This document shows positions 40,225-49,862 of a stretch of 64,000 nucleotides of DNA, piece by piece; positions within the stretch are counted from its first letter, which is position 1; each line of letters opens with the position of its first letter. Source of the stretch: Molanna angustata (Eukaryota; Arthropoda; Insecta; Trichoptera; Molannidae); contig OY754972.1 in the NCBI GenBank assembly GCA_963576475.1, forward strand, positions 11,119,062-11,183,061. Reading direction: 5' to 3'. The position numbers and the translations under genes are program-made. The notes below the pieces were generated by a model that was not told where the DNA came from, made no database searches, and was given only the letters and a program-made list of their open reading frames with translations.

Positions 40225-40556
40225 AAAGTGCATGGAAACAGAGATGGACAAGCGCGGAATGCCACAACAAGTCCCTGATTGAGGATCCCACAGTGCAAGT
40301 CCCTGGCTTCAACCTGCCTAGAAGACTTCGGGTTCAACTCAACAGAATCCGTACAGGCCAGGGGTGCTGTAACTACCTTCTCTGGAAGTGGGGGAAAAGA
40401 ACCTCTCCCAATTGCGAATGCGGAGCGGAGACTCAGACGGTGGCACATTTGGTGGGGGAGTGCACCTTACACGGATTCGAGGGAGAGATGGAGGACATCC
40501 ACAGACTCGCCCCAACGGCGGTCGACTGGCTATTGACAGCAGAGTTTCGACTTTGA
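40200..40556 (+). pseudogene. C-terminal domain of the same LINE protein, frameshifted
   Basis: This is the register-shifted continuation of the preceding reverse transcriptase. It contains VQLNRIRTGQGCCNYLLWKW followed by NCECGAETQTVAHLVGEC, the C-x-C...H....C zinc-knuckle-like end of jockey-superfamily proteins. Two bases separate the frames, consistent with one small indel. No other defect was seen, so the parent was probably active not long ago. Confidence 0.9.
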
Positions 40557-40639
40557 GCCAAGCAGTGCCGATGCCATACGCAAAGTAAAGTAAGTAAGTA
40601 CTTTATCCAACTTCACGACAAACAGTTTTTGGTGAAATT

Positions 40640-41335
40640 TCATAGATATTCAGAAATTTATCCAGTTTAGATTAGAGTTCGACGTTGAAGAAGATCAGAA
40701 AATAATTGACGATATCGATTTTTCAGTAAACAATATGGGTTACATGAAAATTCTTCGATACAATTGTTTGAATCTTCAATTTTACGAAGAAATATTTATA
40801 AAATCAATTATGAGTATAGCAATTTTTGGAACTCACAATTGCTGGAAAACCATATTCGCCGAATCGAATTTATTTTTGTGTAGTTACATTGCCTCCTTTG
40901 ATCATATTTGTAGCTAGGGAAAAAACAGGTTTGCTTCTAATAGTATTATTAAAGATTTTAGCAAGTAAAATGTTCAAGTATCCCATTGCTTTGTTAAAGT
41001 TTTCACTTTATTTATTTATCATCGTGAGTAATTGATAATTATTGACATAATAACGTAGGATAGAGATCAATATTTTATGCTTCTTACTCTCACGGTTGTT
41101 ACTAACAAGACTTTGTAAAAATTCGAACAATTTTAATTTATGATAAATGTGTTTAAGTACCTACATACAATTGTTTTACGAAAAATTGTGAGTCGAACAA
41201 TTGTTATTTCTGATAAAAGTGATTTTGTACAATTGATTTTCGAAAAATTGTTATTTCTCATAAAAGTGATTTCGTACAATTGCTTTTCGAAAAGCAATTG
41301 TGCATTCGACCAATAATTTTTCAAAAATTTTTCCT
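40640..41335. mobile_element. Foldback element with TTCGAAAAATTG-type repeats, copy 2
   Basis: The left part (about 40735-40870) has CTTCAATTTTACGAAG-type units as in 33085. The right part (41105-41335) is in the opposite orientation with GTACAATTG.TTTTCGAAAA units and ends TTTTTCCTGTCACCG, the complement of the 33045 end. The left end is blurred, perhaps by decay. Confidence 0.6.
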
Positions 41336-42013
41336 GTCACCGACAATATGTACTAAATATAAATAAAAACACATTTATTTTTTAGTTATTTCTAGATATT
41401 ATAGAGTACTCATACTAAAAACTATTTATATTTCAAGATTTCTAAACGTTAAACTTTAATAACATTCATCATCGATCATTGATAATTATTTGAAGATAAC
41501 AATTAAAACTTAATTATTTCTACAAAATGTATACTCAAATAATGGATAGAATATTCTGCGTGAAAATACATTAAATATATTATTATTGTAGGCGAGGTCG
41601 AATTCCAACCCTGACACGTCATAAGTTATATTATAATAAGTTTGTCACGATAACAATAAAGTTACAACAATGTTTGAAATTCAATACCTACATAACTTCA
41701 ATAATTTGCTGATACATTCGACACGTTAATTAATTCTACAAATATACCCGAGTATCACTGAATACAAGTAGAATAACGCGCTACGTGTAAAATTGTATAA
41801 CAAGACAATTATTTGTTTTATACATGCCTAACGAGTTTACAATAAATCACAATGTTAACATAAGTTTTTGTATTGACATGTCTATATATTAATACGCGAA
41901 GAGAAAACTTCGGACTTTTCGCGTTTTAAAGGAAACTGCGCGCACTGAGTTTGAGATTTGGAATAGTTAAAGTTTATAAGGAGAAGTAGTGCAGAAAGAT
42001 AAAATTTATACAT
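41336..42013. other. Spacer, nothing recognised
   Basis: No supported feature. Confidence 0.45.
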
Positions 42014-42300
42014 AACTAGCGGACCCGACAGACGTTGTCCTGCCCGAACTATTTGCTAAAAAAAAAAATATTTAAAACATATATTTGAATCATATGGATG
42101 TTATTATTCGCTGAGTATGCTTACATTTTCTTGTTCGATAAGCCGCTAAACACTTTGATGTTAGATTGATTGTCATTTCGTATATAATTGCAATTCTTAG
42201 TGTTGTTTGATGGAAAAAAAACTAAACATTGCTAATTTTACATTAGCGCCACCTATTGTAATTTATAGTAATAAAAATACAGCTTGTAATTAATGTGAAA
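42014..42300 (+). repeat. ACTAGC-family repeat, 5' end fragment
   Basis: ACTAGCGGACCCGACAGACG and TTGTCCTGCCCGAACTATTT match the standard start of a widespread arthropod repeat, and TTAGCGCCACCTATTG follows. The far end is not identified, so the extent is approximate. Confidence 0.6.
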
Positions 42301-42642
42301 TGACAAACGAAACACGGATTAATATAATTTATTTATGGTGGAAGCAATTTCAAGGTACACAACACAATTTATATTATTGTCCATAAATAATAAATACCTT
42401 TATTGTTTAATAAATTTTACATTTTTTATAGATACCTACTGTGTAATATTGATGTGACATTTGTAATTATGGAAAATAAATTATTTATATCAATAGAGAC
42501 GAATGTTGACATATTTGACTGTATCAGGAAAATCGGGAAATCAGACATATATGTGTATGCAAATGCAAATACTAAGAAAAACATTTTTTTATGTATTGAT
42601 GAATATGAAACGCTTTTTGCTTTATTCGCTCTTACATATATT

Positions 42643-43095
42643 TATTCGCCGTTCTGTTTCTAAATTGCTCTGTATATTCAATATTCTGTCACTTCCATGA
42701 ATTCGCTGTCTTGATCATAGAACAGAATGACCGAATAATTGTTTTTTGATTTGTCTTGTAACAGAATTGAACGACATAGATATATGCACAAATTGGAAAT
42801 GTTCTCGAATTTCTGTTAAATACATACATATATATTCGCCGCTCTGTTTTGTGACTGTCATTAATATTCGCTGTTTTGTCACTGTTCTGATCTGTATTGT
42901 CAAAATTGAACGAAGGATATACGGACAAATTTGAAATTTTCTCGAATTTCTGTTTTATACCTACCTACCTATATTCGCCGTTCTTTTTGTGACTGTTATT
43001 AATATTCGCTGTTTTGTCACTGTTCTGATCTGTCTTGTCACAGAATTGAACGACATATAGATGCATGCACAAATTTGATATGTTTTCGAATTACG
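42643..43095 (+). repeat. Tandem repeat, 139-190 bp period, almost three units
   Basis: TATTCGCC recurs at 42643, 42833 and 42972. Units share TGTGACTGT.ATTAATATTC, GCTGTTTTGTCACTGTTCTG, ACAGAATTGAACGACATA and TCTCGAATTTCTGTT. The first unit is longer by about 50 bp. Function unknown. Confidence 0.9.
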
Positions 43096-43557
43096 TAAAT
43101 TGAAATAACACTACTTTATTGTAATTGTTAGTTTCCTGTGTACCCTAGAATGTCATAATATCCAGTTATACACGAACATGTGACCTCGGCTTTAACAACA
43201 ATATGCAGATATACCTACCTATCTACTTATCTATCTGTCATTATTAACTAATGTCAATGTTGCCATAACTACTACAATTCGCTATAATTATACACGATTT
43301 TATCGGCGATCTATATACTTAATTTTATTCTGATGTACATTTTTATACAAATAACAAAGATTTATAATTTTTACTATAAAAACACAACATGGGTTTTGTG
43401 TCACGAAAGATATAATCAGGCAACAATTTTCACATAATTATATCGACATATTAATTGAGAAATTTAATAGCATGCATCATTTTAATCTATGTAGACAGTA
43501 ATTAGCAATGGAATAAATGAATATAAAACGAAGAGATTCATGAACAGTAAGCTAAAT
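43096..43557. other. Spacer, nothing recognised
   Basis: No supported feature. Confidence 0.45.
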
Positions 43558-44250
43558 TTATTCAAATTTATAATGCAGATATTTATTTAATTTATTTATC
43601 TTTTTGTACATAGTATAAACAAATATAATGCACACTGGCGGGCTTAACCAACCATTGTTTTTGATGACGGCAGACCCCAGGCAAGGTGGTCTGTTGACAT
43701 CAAGAAATATGTCGGAGGGAGATGGATGCAGTGTGCCCAAGACCTGGAGTTGTGGAGGATCAAGGGGGAGGCCTATGTCCAATAATGGAAGAGAACAGGC
43801 TGAAGAAGAACCATATGAATAAGTAAAAATACAAAGTGAATTAGACGACGCAATATCCGGAATAAGACTATTCCACAGTCTTGCTGAAAGTACTTCGAAC
43901 CACGAGCTGAAAAAACCTGTATTATGGACAGGGATGGATAGTGTAGTACGTTCAGCAGATCGGGGTGGAAGTCCATGATTGGATAAATGGATGAATTTGT
44001 ATTTAAAGTACTGTGGCGGGTTCGGATGAGAGAGTATATTGTACAATAGTGACAGAATGTGTATATTGCGCCGCTGGCATATCTTGGGCCAACAAAGAAG
44101 GTTGTTGTACGATGATTGGGTTGAAATTTTTTCAACCCAAAGATGAATCTGATACATATATTCTGAAGACGTTCAGGTATATTGAGATACACTTCATTAG
44201 CATCAAAATAGCATACATCGGCATAATCAAGCATTGGAAGAAGAAATGAT
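43558..44250 (-). pseudogene. Jockey/CR1-like LINE, C-terminal region, interrupted
   Basis: On the minus strand one register gives MLDYADVCYFDANEVYLNIP and ERLQNICIRFIFGLKKF, the conserved LDY.D..Y......L..LQ..Q...R+I post-palm block. A second register, after a frameshift near 44110, gives HILSLLYNILSHPNPPQYF and FFSSWFEVLSARLWNSLIPD. This copy resembles the C-terminal half of a jockey-type protein. An RTE 3' end splits it at 43672-43808, after which NNGWLSPPVCI may complete the protein. The catalytic domain is missing. Confidence 0.8.
43672..43808 (+). mobile_element. RTE 3'-end fragment nested in the minus-strand LINE
   Basis: GCAGACCCCAGGCAAGGTGG, GACATCAAGAAATATGTCGG and GGAGGCCTATGTCCAATAAT closely follow the end of the RTE pseudogene at 24985-25142, and it finishes GCTGAAGAAGAA. 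Only the last about 135 bp were inserted, the typical 5' truncation of target-primed insertion. Confidence 0.88.
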
Positions 44251-45250
44251 TGTGCTAGAGTTATTGTACAACGGAGAAGATATGATGGTTATTATAAAAT
44301 TACGTGCACAAAATAACGATATACCTTTTTAGCCAAGTGCGTCAAAAACTCGTTTGAAAATGAACATAAAAAACATGTTGTCAAAGCAAATCGGCGCGCA
44401 TTTTGTAAACATAATATACCTAAATAAAGACATAATTTCTTTTCTAGGTGTCAGTTTTCGCTTATAGCACCAAAACCCGAAATGGGTTCATAAAGTGAGG
44501 TGTTTCAACAACAATTAAAGATAAAGTATATTTTGAATTCTTTAATTTGGTTAACTTGTATAGGTAATACTTTTAGAAGACATCTGCGTGATGTCATTTC
44601 TTACCTCAAGTGTAAGAATCGTGTGGTTTATTGTTTTCGAACCAATTTATAAATATATGCCGTTAAAAAAAGTATCGTATTTTTTCAATACAAGTTTCAA
44701 ATTTGGATTGATAACCAGTCGGTGCCAAAGTTCCCGGTTCTCCTATTATGTAAATTCTAACTTCATCTCCATTGAGATATAGTTTGTCAAAAAATATTAG
44801 ACTCCTGCAGGAAAAAAATTACAATGTATGAGACCATAAAATATTCGATTAAAAATACTTTTGACTGTAACAATGAAATACAACTTTGTGAAATGTCAAA
44901 GTTTTTAACAATTTTATGAATTCAAATTTGGTACTTCAGCTCACAGATCAACGTATTTGAATATTATTGAAATGATTCGGAATGAAAATTGAAACAGTAC
45001 TCATCATGTATATCAAAAAACACATGTTTTAATAAAGGCATTTAAATTTCGAAAAGCAAATAATTTTACTGCAATATTAATGTGTCATTAATATCCGATA
45101 TATATTTAAACAATAACTGTGTTTGGGATACACCCGTTCCATTTCACTTTGTGTACTAATCCCCTGGACTAAATTTTGTAGGTTATGTCAGCTCTGTATA
45201 TTCCTTACTCTGTAATTTAATGTTTATTATTGTTGAAACGCGTCAGCTTT
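44251..45250. other. Spacer with one MITE M terminus
   Basis: 44735-44775 (GTTCCCGGTTCTCCTATTAT and CTTCATCTCCATTGAGATA) matches the right end of MITE M. Nothing else was recognised. Confidence 0.5.
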
Positions 45251-45280
45251 ATGTAGATGCCCTCAACGTTCAAACCTATT

Positions 45281-45520
45281 TTGGAAACATATGTGCAAAA
45301 CCTAATGAGACTAGTGAGACTAGTGAGACCTAGTGAGACGAGAAACGAAAAATGTTTTGTAATCTATTTTAGGAACATATGTGCAAGGCTATTTTGGAAA
45401 CATATGTGCAAACCTTTTAATATTATTAAATATATTAAATTAAACCTAATTTAACTGTTAATAACCTATTCAATAAATCTATTAAACCTTTTAAAACCTG
45501 TTTGAGAAACATATGTGCAA
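45281..45520 (+). repeat. Cluster of CATATGTGCAAA motifs
   Basis: GAAACATATGTGCAAA or a one-base variant occurs four times (near 45285, 45374, 45396 and 45506) at irregular spacing, with ACCT or AACC after most. GAGACTAGT repeats lie between. Irregular spacing is unlike a simple tandem array. Confidence 0.7.
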
Positions 45521-45541
45521 ACCCATAAAAAACAATTATTG

Positions 45542-45577
45542 TCAAATTGCAAATGATGTACATCATTTGCAATTTGA
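45542..45577. repeat. Perfect 36-bp palindrome, no spacer
   Basis: TCAAATTGCAAATGATGT is followed directly by its exact complement. It lies about 20 bases after the last CATATGTGCAAA motif. Confidence 0.95.
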
Positions 45578-45927
45578 TATCGCTTTAATATTTTTTTTTA
45601 CTTCGAATTCACATAAAAGTTAATAAGCGAAATATAAATTGCTTATGCATAACAAATTTTGTATAGGTTATTCTACAACGTCTATCGTTAATCGACTTCA
45701 GCGTCATAAAGGTTAATACGTTTATAATTCGTTAATTTCAAATTACTGTCCATTTTCGCTGCATTATCAAATTTTATCATAATTAATTTAGAATAGCTCA
45801 TTTTCTCTACGTTTGCCAGATATGAATTTTCATCAGATTTGAGAATATGAAATTAACTCGATAGCTTTGATATTTGGCATAAATTTTTTTTATACTTGAT
45901 ACAAACGAACGATTTCGAAAACACTAA

Positions 45928-46281
45928 AAACGAATGGATTGTGGTCAACGCTAAACTCCTCACTAACAAGTCACATTATAAAGTATTCAAATTTTGTATG
46001 GAAAATATTCAGCATTTTCATGAAATGTTACATTATTTTTATTTTATTTAAATATTTTATTAAGAAAACTTGATAACTCTTTAATGCCATTTTATGTAAG
46101 TGGTGTGCCTTTTTACCAATTTGAAAATAAAAATTTCAAAATTTTAAGTTTCTTGAGCACGGAGTCACTTTGAAATATTTGACAGTTAAAAAAATTGAGA
46201 AGCACTATTCAGATATCCTTCAAAATCTAATGGGGTCTAAGCGAGTATTAGATTATATAATTAGAAAAGAATCGAATGAGA
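45928..46281 (+). repeat. Interspersed repeat Z, copy 3, left part
   Basis: GGATTGTGGTCAACGCTAAA, AAAGTATTCAAATTTTGTAT and CTAATGGGGTCTAAGCGAGT follow copies 1 and 2. A pogo-like element interrupts it and the repeat resumes at 47573. Confidence 0.88.
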
Positions 46282-47572
46282 AGGGTAGGGCGGGGCTAGT
46301 TGAGCAATTTTTCACTTGAGTGGTTATAACTCCTCAACGATTAGTCTTAATGGCTTGCTATGCATACTGATTGATTACTTATTTATCCCCTTGCAAAAGT
46401 GTCCAAAGAAATTTATTTCTAACAAGTCGAATTTAAGAGCTACAGCTGTTTAAATGCAGAAAATCAAGTATGCTCAACGTACCCCATAGGTGACGTAAGT
46501 TGAGCAAGAGTATGGGGCGAATTGAGCACTTAGAAAGTCTAGCCAAATCATGGGTTCAGTGTTAACTAGACATGAAATAAAATTGCTGTGTGACAATCAA
46601 CTTTTTATTCATAGTCTTTTAGTGACAAAACAACAAAACTAAAAACATTTTTCTATGAAAAATTAGCTGAAAATAGATTCGATAAAACATCAACATATCT
46701 TAAGCTTAACTTTAGGATTGGATTAAGTATTTCTGTTCAAAATCAGTCTTAAATATTTATGTTACTATCAATATAGCTTAAATTATAAAAAAAAAATTAA
46801 AAAATCTTGGAAACTTAATCGTCGTTGTCACTGTTGCAATTGACGCAAACGAAAGTAAGACCAGCACCTGACGCACATTTTGTATGTGCCCATTCCCTGC
46901 AAACTTGACACTGGATCCATGTCACTCCTGGTAAACTTTCAGAATAGGCTTCGCAACAAATCAGACAGGAATAATCATCATCGTTGCTTTCCTCACTTGA
47001 CTGGAGTATTTTTTAGAAACACTCTTTTTTCTTTTTTTATCAATGTTCTTCTTTGACGTTTTAACTTTTTTAGTGCTTTTATTTTGTTCTTCTTGTAATG
47101 CGTTCTTTTCGGAGGTGTCTGTTAGAATAGCAGCTTTCCTTTTTTTCTGTTAGTATTGGTTGCTTTTCTAGGGCCTGCCTTTGGGTATCATGGTCGAACA
47201 GTTAGTTGAGCAACTATTGCTCAACTAACCTCAATCCGAAATTTAAAAAAATATGAAATTATGGAAAAACGGTTCTAATTATACCCAGAATCTTTAAACA
47301 TATCAAAAGTACAATAAATTGATGGAAATTTAACACTTATTTGATTGAAAACGGATAACATTTGAGTATTACAGACGAAATATTTTGGTCACAAAATTAA
47401 TAATGCGCGCGTGCACTTCACTTCACTTCGATCGATGAGTCGTCACTGGCGGTCGCGCGATGAGTTCCCCTCCCGCAAACCCTTCTTTCCGCTATTTGAT
47501 GCTTTCGCGTGCGGTGAATAGTTTTCGAGATATTTCGATTGCCCCTATGCTCAACTAGCCCCACCCTACCCT
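46282..47572 (-). mobile_element. Pogo-like DNA transposon, internally deleted
   Basis: The ends AGGGTAGGGCGGGGCTAGTT and the complement of AACTAGCCCCACCCTACCCT match but for one base, and GAGCA/TTGAGCA-type subterminal repeats recur inside (46465-46530, 47200-47225). The only coding remnant is a zinc finger typical of pogo transposase C-termini. The DNA-binding and catalytic regions are gone. The element lies within repeat Z, giving a clear insertion history. Target duplication (expected TA) is not clean. Confidence 0.75.
46815..47003 (-). pseudogene. PHD-type zinc finger of a pogo-like transposase
   Basis: The minus-strand frame reads QSSEESNDDDYSCLICCEAY, then SESLPGVTWIQCQVCREWAH, TKCASGAGLTFVCVNC and an acidic end before TAA. 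The spacing C-x2-C...W-x-x-C-x2-C...W-x-H..C...C-x2-C is the PHD-like finger known at the end of many insect pogo transposases. Just upstream (to about 47190) another register gives a lysine-rich stretch (STKKVKTSKKNIDKKRKK), so a frameshift lies near 47004. The alternative, a host PHD protein exon, is unlikely because terminal inverted repeats enclose it and no introns or further domains exist. Confidence 0.78.
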
Positions 47573-47775
47573 ATTTTAGTATATAATCTATAAAGTAAAA
47601 TAAACACGCCGTACATAGCACATAGCAAACAGCACACTGCACATAGCACACACACAAATACATTGTGATGAAACTTTCAGAATACAATCATAGCATGATA
47701 CTAGTTGAAATAGCCTTAAAAATTGCGAAATCATAACTCCCCACTATATCCCCTTGGGTTAGTGAGAAGTAATAA
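47573..47775 (+). repeat. Interspersed repeat Z, copy 3, right part
   Basis: AAAATAAACACGCCGTACAT, CACATAGCACACACAC and GATGAAACTTTCAGAATACA match copies 1 and 2 right after the pogo-like insertion. Confidence 0.88.
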
Positions 47776-47839
47776 TGTAATATTTTTGCTGTGAGGCACC
47801 GGCTTAGAATAGTGCTTCCACTCTTTTCTATTATTGTTT

Positions 47840-48080
47840 TCGAGTGTCCCGTAAGAGCCGGGTTATCGAAAATACAACAGGCAACAATAACATCTGACAT
47901 AGTTCAGCAATGAGGTTCACCACCCATTCTGAATGTCGTGCCTTTTAGGTGAGACGAGACCGGTGTGTGGGTATACACAGATGTGTTGTGCTCCCTTTTA
48001 TAAGTAAATGCACACCCGCACACCATTCGCTGGTTACCCCACATTGTGGGATATGCCGTGATGGTATGAATATTTCATTT
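47840..48080 (+). repeat. Interspersed repeat Y, copy 2
   Basis: CCCGTAAGAGCCGGGTTATC, CATAGTTCAGCAATGAGGTT, CACCCGCACACCATTCGCTG and CCCACATTGTGGGATATGCC define the copy. CCCACATTGTGGG is itself a small palindrome. Confidence 0.85.
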
Positions 48081-48136
48081 AATTTTTTAATGCTAAATGG
48101 GCAACTAAAGGTAGGTACTGTGTTAATTAATAATAA

Positions 48137-48258
48137 TTAAAACCCCACTCAATTACAAGTTGCCACATTCTGGAGACCTGAGATATGTAGGTATTATCTC
48201 ACAGATTAAAACAAAATCAAAATCAAAATAAAAACTGTGTCCCCACCGGGAATTTTTT
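48137..48258 (-). mobile_element. SINE B, partial copy
   Basis: On the minus strand it shows the B-box-proximal CCGGTGGGGACAC, a degenerate body and CTCCAGAATGTGGCAACTTG. The head and 3' tip are missing. Confidence 0.75.
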
Positions 48259-48544
48259 TTAAATCATCTATTAGTATATAAAATTTACATTTGGTTACAA
48301 TTTTTTACACTAAACTGTATTAACAGTTTGTCAGTGCAAGTTCCTCTCGTACACTACAAATAAACAGTTATTCAACCATCAATATAAATCTACAAGTATA
48401 CAAAATATCAAAATTAAACCATTTTGCAGTGAAAATAAAGCACAAATAGAACAATTAAAATTATGTAAGTCGAAAAGAAAAAAAATATATGAATTAAATC
48501 AATTTAAACAATTCAAAATAAAGTTTCGCTACTCCACTACCACC
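48259..48544. other. AT-rich spacer, nothing recognised
   Basis: No supported feature. Confidence 0.45.
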
Positions 48545-48760
48545 CGCTCCGCATATGGGGACTGTCAACGGCCCCTTCGCAGAACGCTAGAATGAACAAC
48601 AAAAAAAACAATGCATGGCACGAAGAGTAGCTCATGGAACCCTCTAGATTAGCAATCTCGGTACCATAGCGCAAAAAGAACAATCAGCAAGTGCGAATTG
48701 AGATTCACACCTGCGGACTGTCGGCGACTTCAGATCCATATGTACCTATAGGGCATCAGA
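48545..48760 (+). repeat. Interspersed repeat X, copy 2
   Basis: CATATGGGGACTGTCAACGG, GCACGAAGAGTAGCTCATGG and GATTCACACCTGCGGACTGT correspond to blocks at 30520-30728 and inverted at 59140-59320. Confidence 0.78.
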
Positions 48761-48881
48761 GAAGTGACCAAGATCTCTGGAAACAGACAAGTCAGTGAGA
48801 ATCTTCGGATAATAAGGCACCGTATCTATGGCAAAATCGTTTGAAGGCTTTATAATTCTTCTTCGAGATCACTAACGCTAT

Positions 48882-49616
48882 GTCCTACGTAGGCGATTCA
48901 AAGCGAACGCGATTCCGAAGCGATGCGGTGCGGATACAAGCGAATTCAATGCGATGCGGTGCGACGCGGCGGCTCTGTTCTACGTGTGCGCGAATCGTTC
49001 CCCCTGCAGCCAGCTACTGTCATGGATGTACGTATATAAAATACTCAAGAAGTATGTACGGCAGAGAAGTGAAACTAATATTGTGTACTTAGAGAGGCAT
49101 ATTTATGGGGGATATCACAATTTGTATGAAGAATTACGTGATCTTGAATTAATAAATGAGACTGAATCTTTCCGGGAAACATATCAAAATTTGACATTCG
49201 TGCAAGCGAGAGAAAAATTTTTGTGTTTTGAACAACATCCTATTGTAAAATAGCAATAATAAATAAATGTGTTTACTTGTAGTCCCATTTATTTTTGCCA
49301 AATCCTAAAATTCGCGGTTCGATAATAATAATTCTTTTGTCCCATAATATGGGACGTTCATGGACAGAAATTAAAATTTCTATTTCTGACATGTCAAAAA
49401 ACAATGGCACCGCTTTCAATTCGCACGAAAATATCAAACAAACTGATCGCGTTCGCTTCGCATCGCGCCGCGCCGCATCGAAAAATACTCGCGGTCGGTA
49501 ACGTAGGACACGGTAACGTAGGTCGGTAACGTAGGTCGGTAACAGTTACCGACTGTTTGTTATTTTCGCGCCGCGCCGCGCCGCTTCGCATTCGCTTTGA
49601 ATCGCCTACGTAGGAC
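48882..49616. mobile_element. PIF/Harbinger-like transposon, non-autonomous
   Basis: GTCCTACGTAGGCGATTCAA begins the left end and its exact complement closes the right; the arms continue with GC-rich AAGCGAA.GCGAAGCG sequence that decays inward. Between them is a partial transposase frame. GGTAACGTAGGTC repeats occur near the right arm. The central part of any transposase is missing. High GC ends contrast strongly with the surroundings. No unambiguous target duplication was found. Confidence 0.72.
49030..49253 (+). pseudogene. N-terminal fragment of a Harbinger-like transposase
   Basis: The frame (open from 48954) encodes SETNIVYLERHIYGGYHNLY followed by EELRDLELINETESFRETYQ and ends shortly afterwards. 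The G.Y..L..ELR.....F...... pattern is typical of the region just before the DDE nuclease in PIF/Harbinger transposases. No DDE residues follow. Resemblance rests on a short motif, so confidence is moderate. Confidence 0.5.
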
Positions 49617-49619
49617 GTC

Positions 49620-49862
49620 GCGTAAGTCCGCATGTCCAATGGGACCTTGAAGAGGCCCACGGACAGCAACGAGGAGCTCCGATCTGTAAGAGGACACAAT
49701 TGGGTGGGAACACTCCCAAAACATGTGATCCGAAGTTTGGTCCGGACATTGACAAAACTGACGTAAGGAAGAGGGAGCAATGTTGAAGCGATGGAGATAG
49801 CTTTTAAAGTTACCGTGTCCTGTGAGAAATTGAGAAGATCCAATAAAGTTAATCAAAAACAC
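49620..49862 (-). pseudogene. LINE C-terminal fragment (I/R1/jockey-type)
   Basis: The minus-strand frame has QFLTGHGNFKSYLHRFNIAP, then FCQCPDQTSDHMFWECSH. LTGHG.F..YLHRF...... C.C....T..H.LWEC is the well-known end of R1/I/jockey-type LINE proteins (after the RNase H region where present). The Harbinger-like element lies directly downstream and has probably cut it off. Confidence 0.82.

Larger units (their letters stand above)
38549..40607 (+). mobile_element. Jockey-superfamily LINE insertion with target-site duplication
   Basis: AGTACTTTATC flanks the insertion exactly (38549-38559 and 40597-40607). The element is 5'-truncated in the linker before the reverse transcriptase and ends with AAGTAAAGTAAGTAAGT. 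An exact duplication and an almost undamaged frame indicate a recent arrival. Coding content is about 50% GC, in contrast with its AT-rich surroundings. Confidence 0.93.

Noticed and set aside
46815..47003. Exon of a host PHD-finger gene
   Set aside because: It is enclosed by transposon terminal inverted repeats inside another repeat, with an adjacent frameshift and no other domains.
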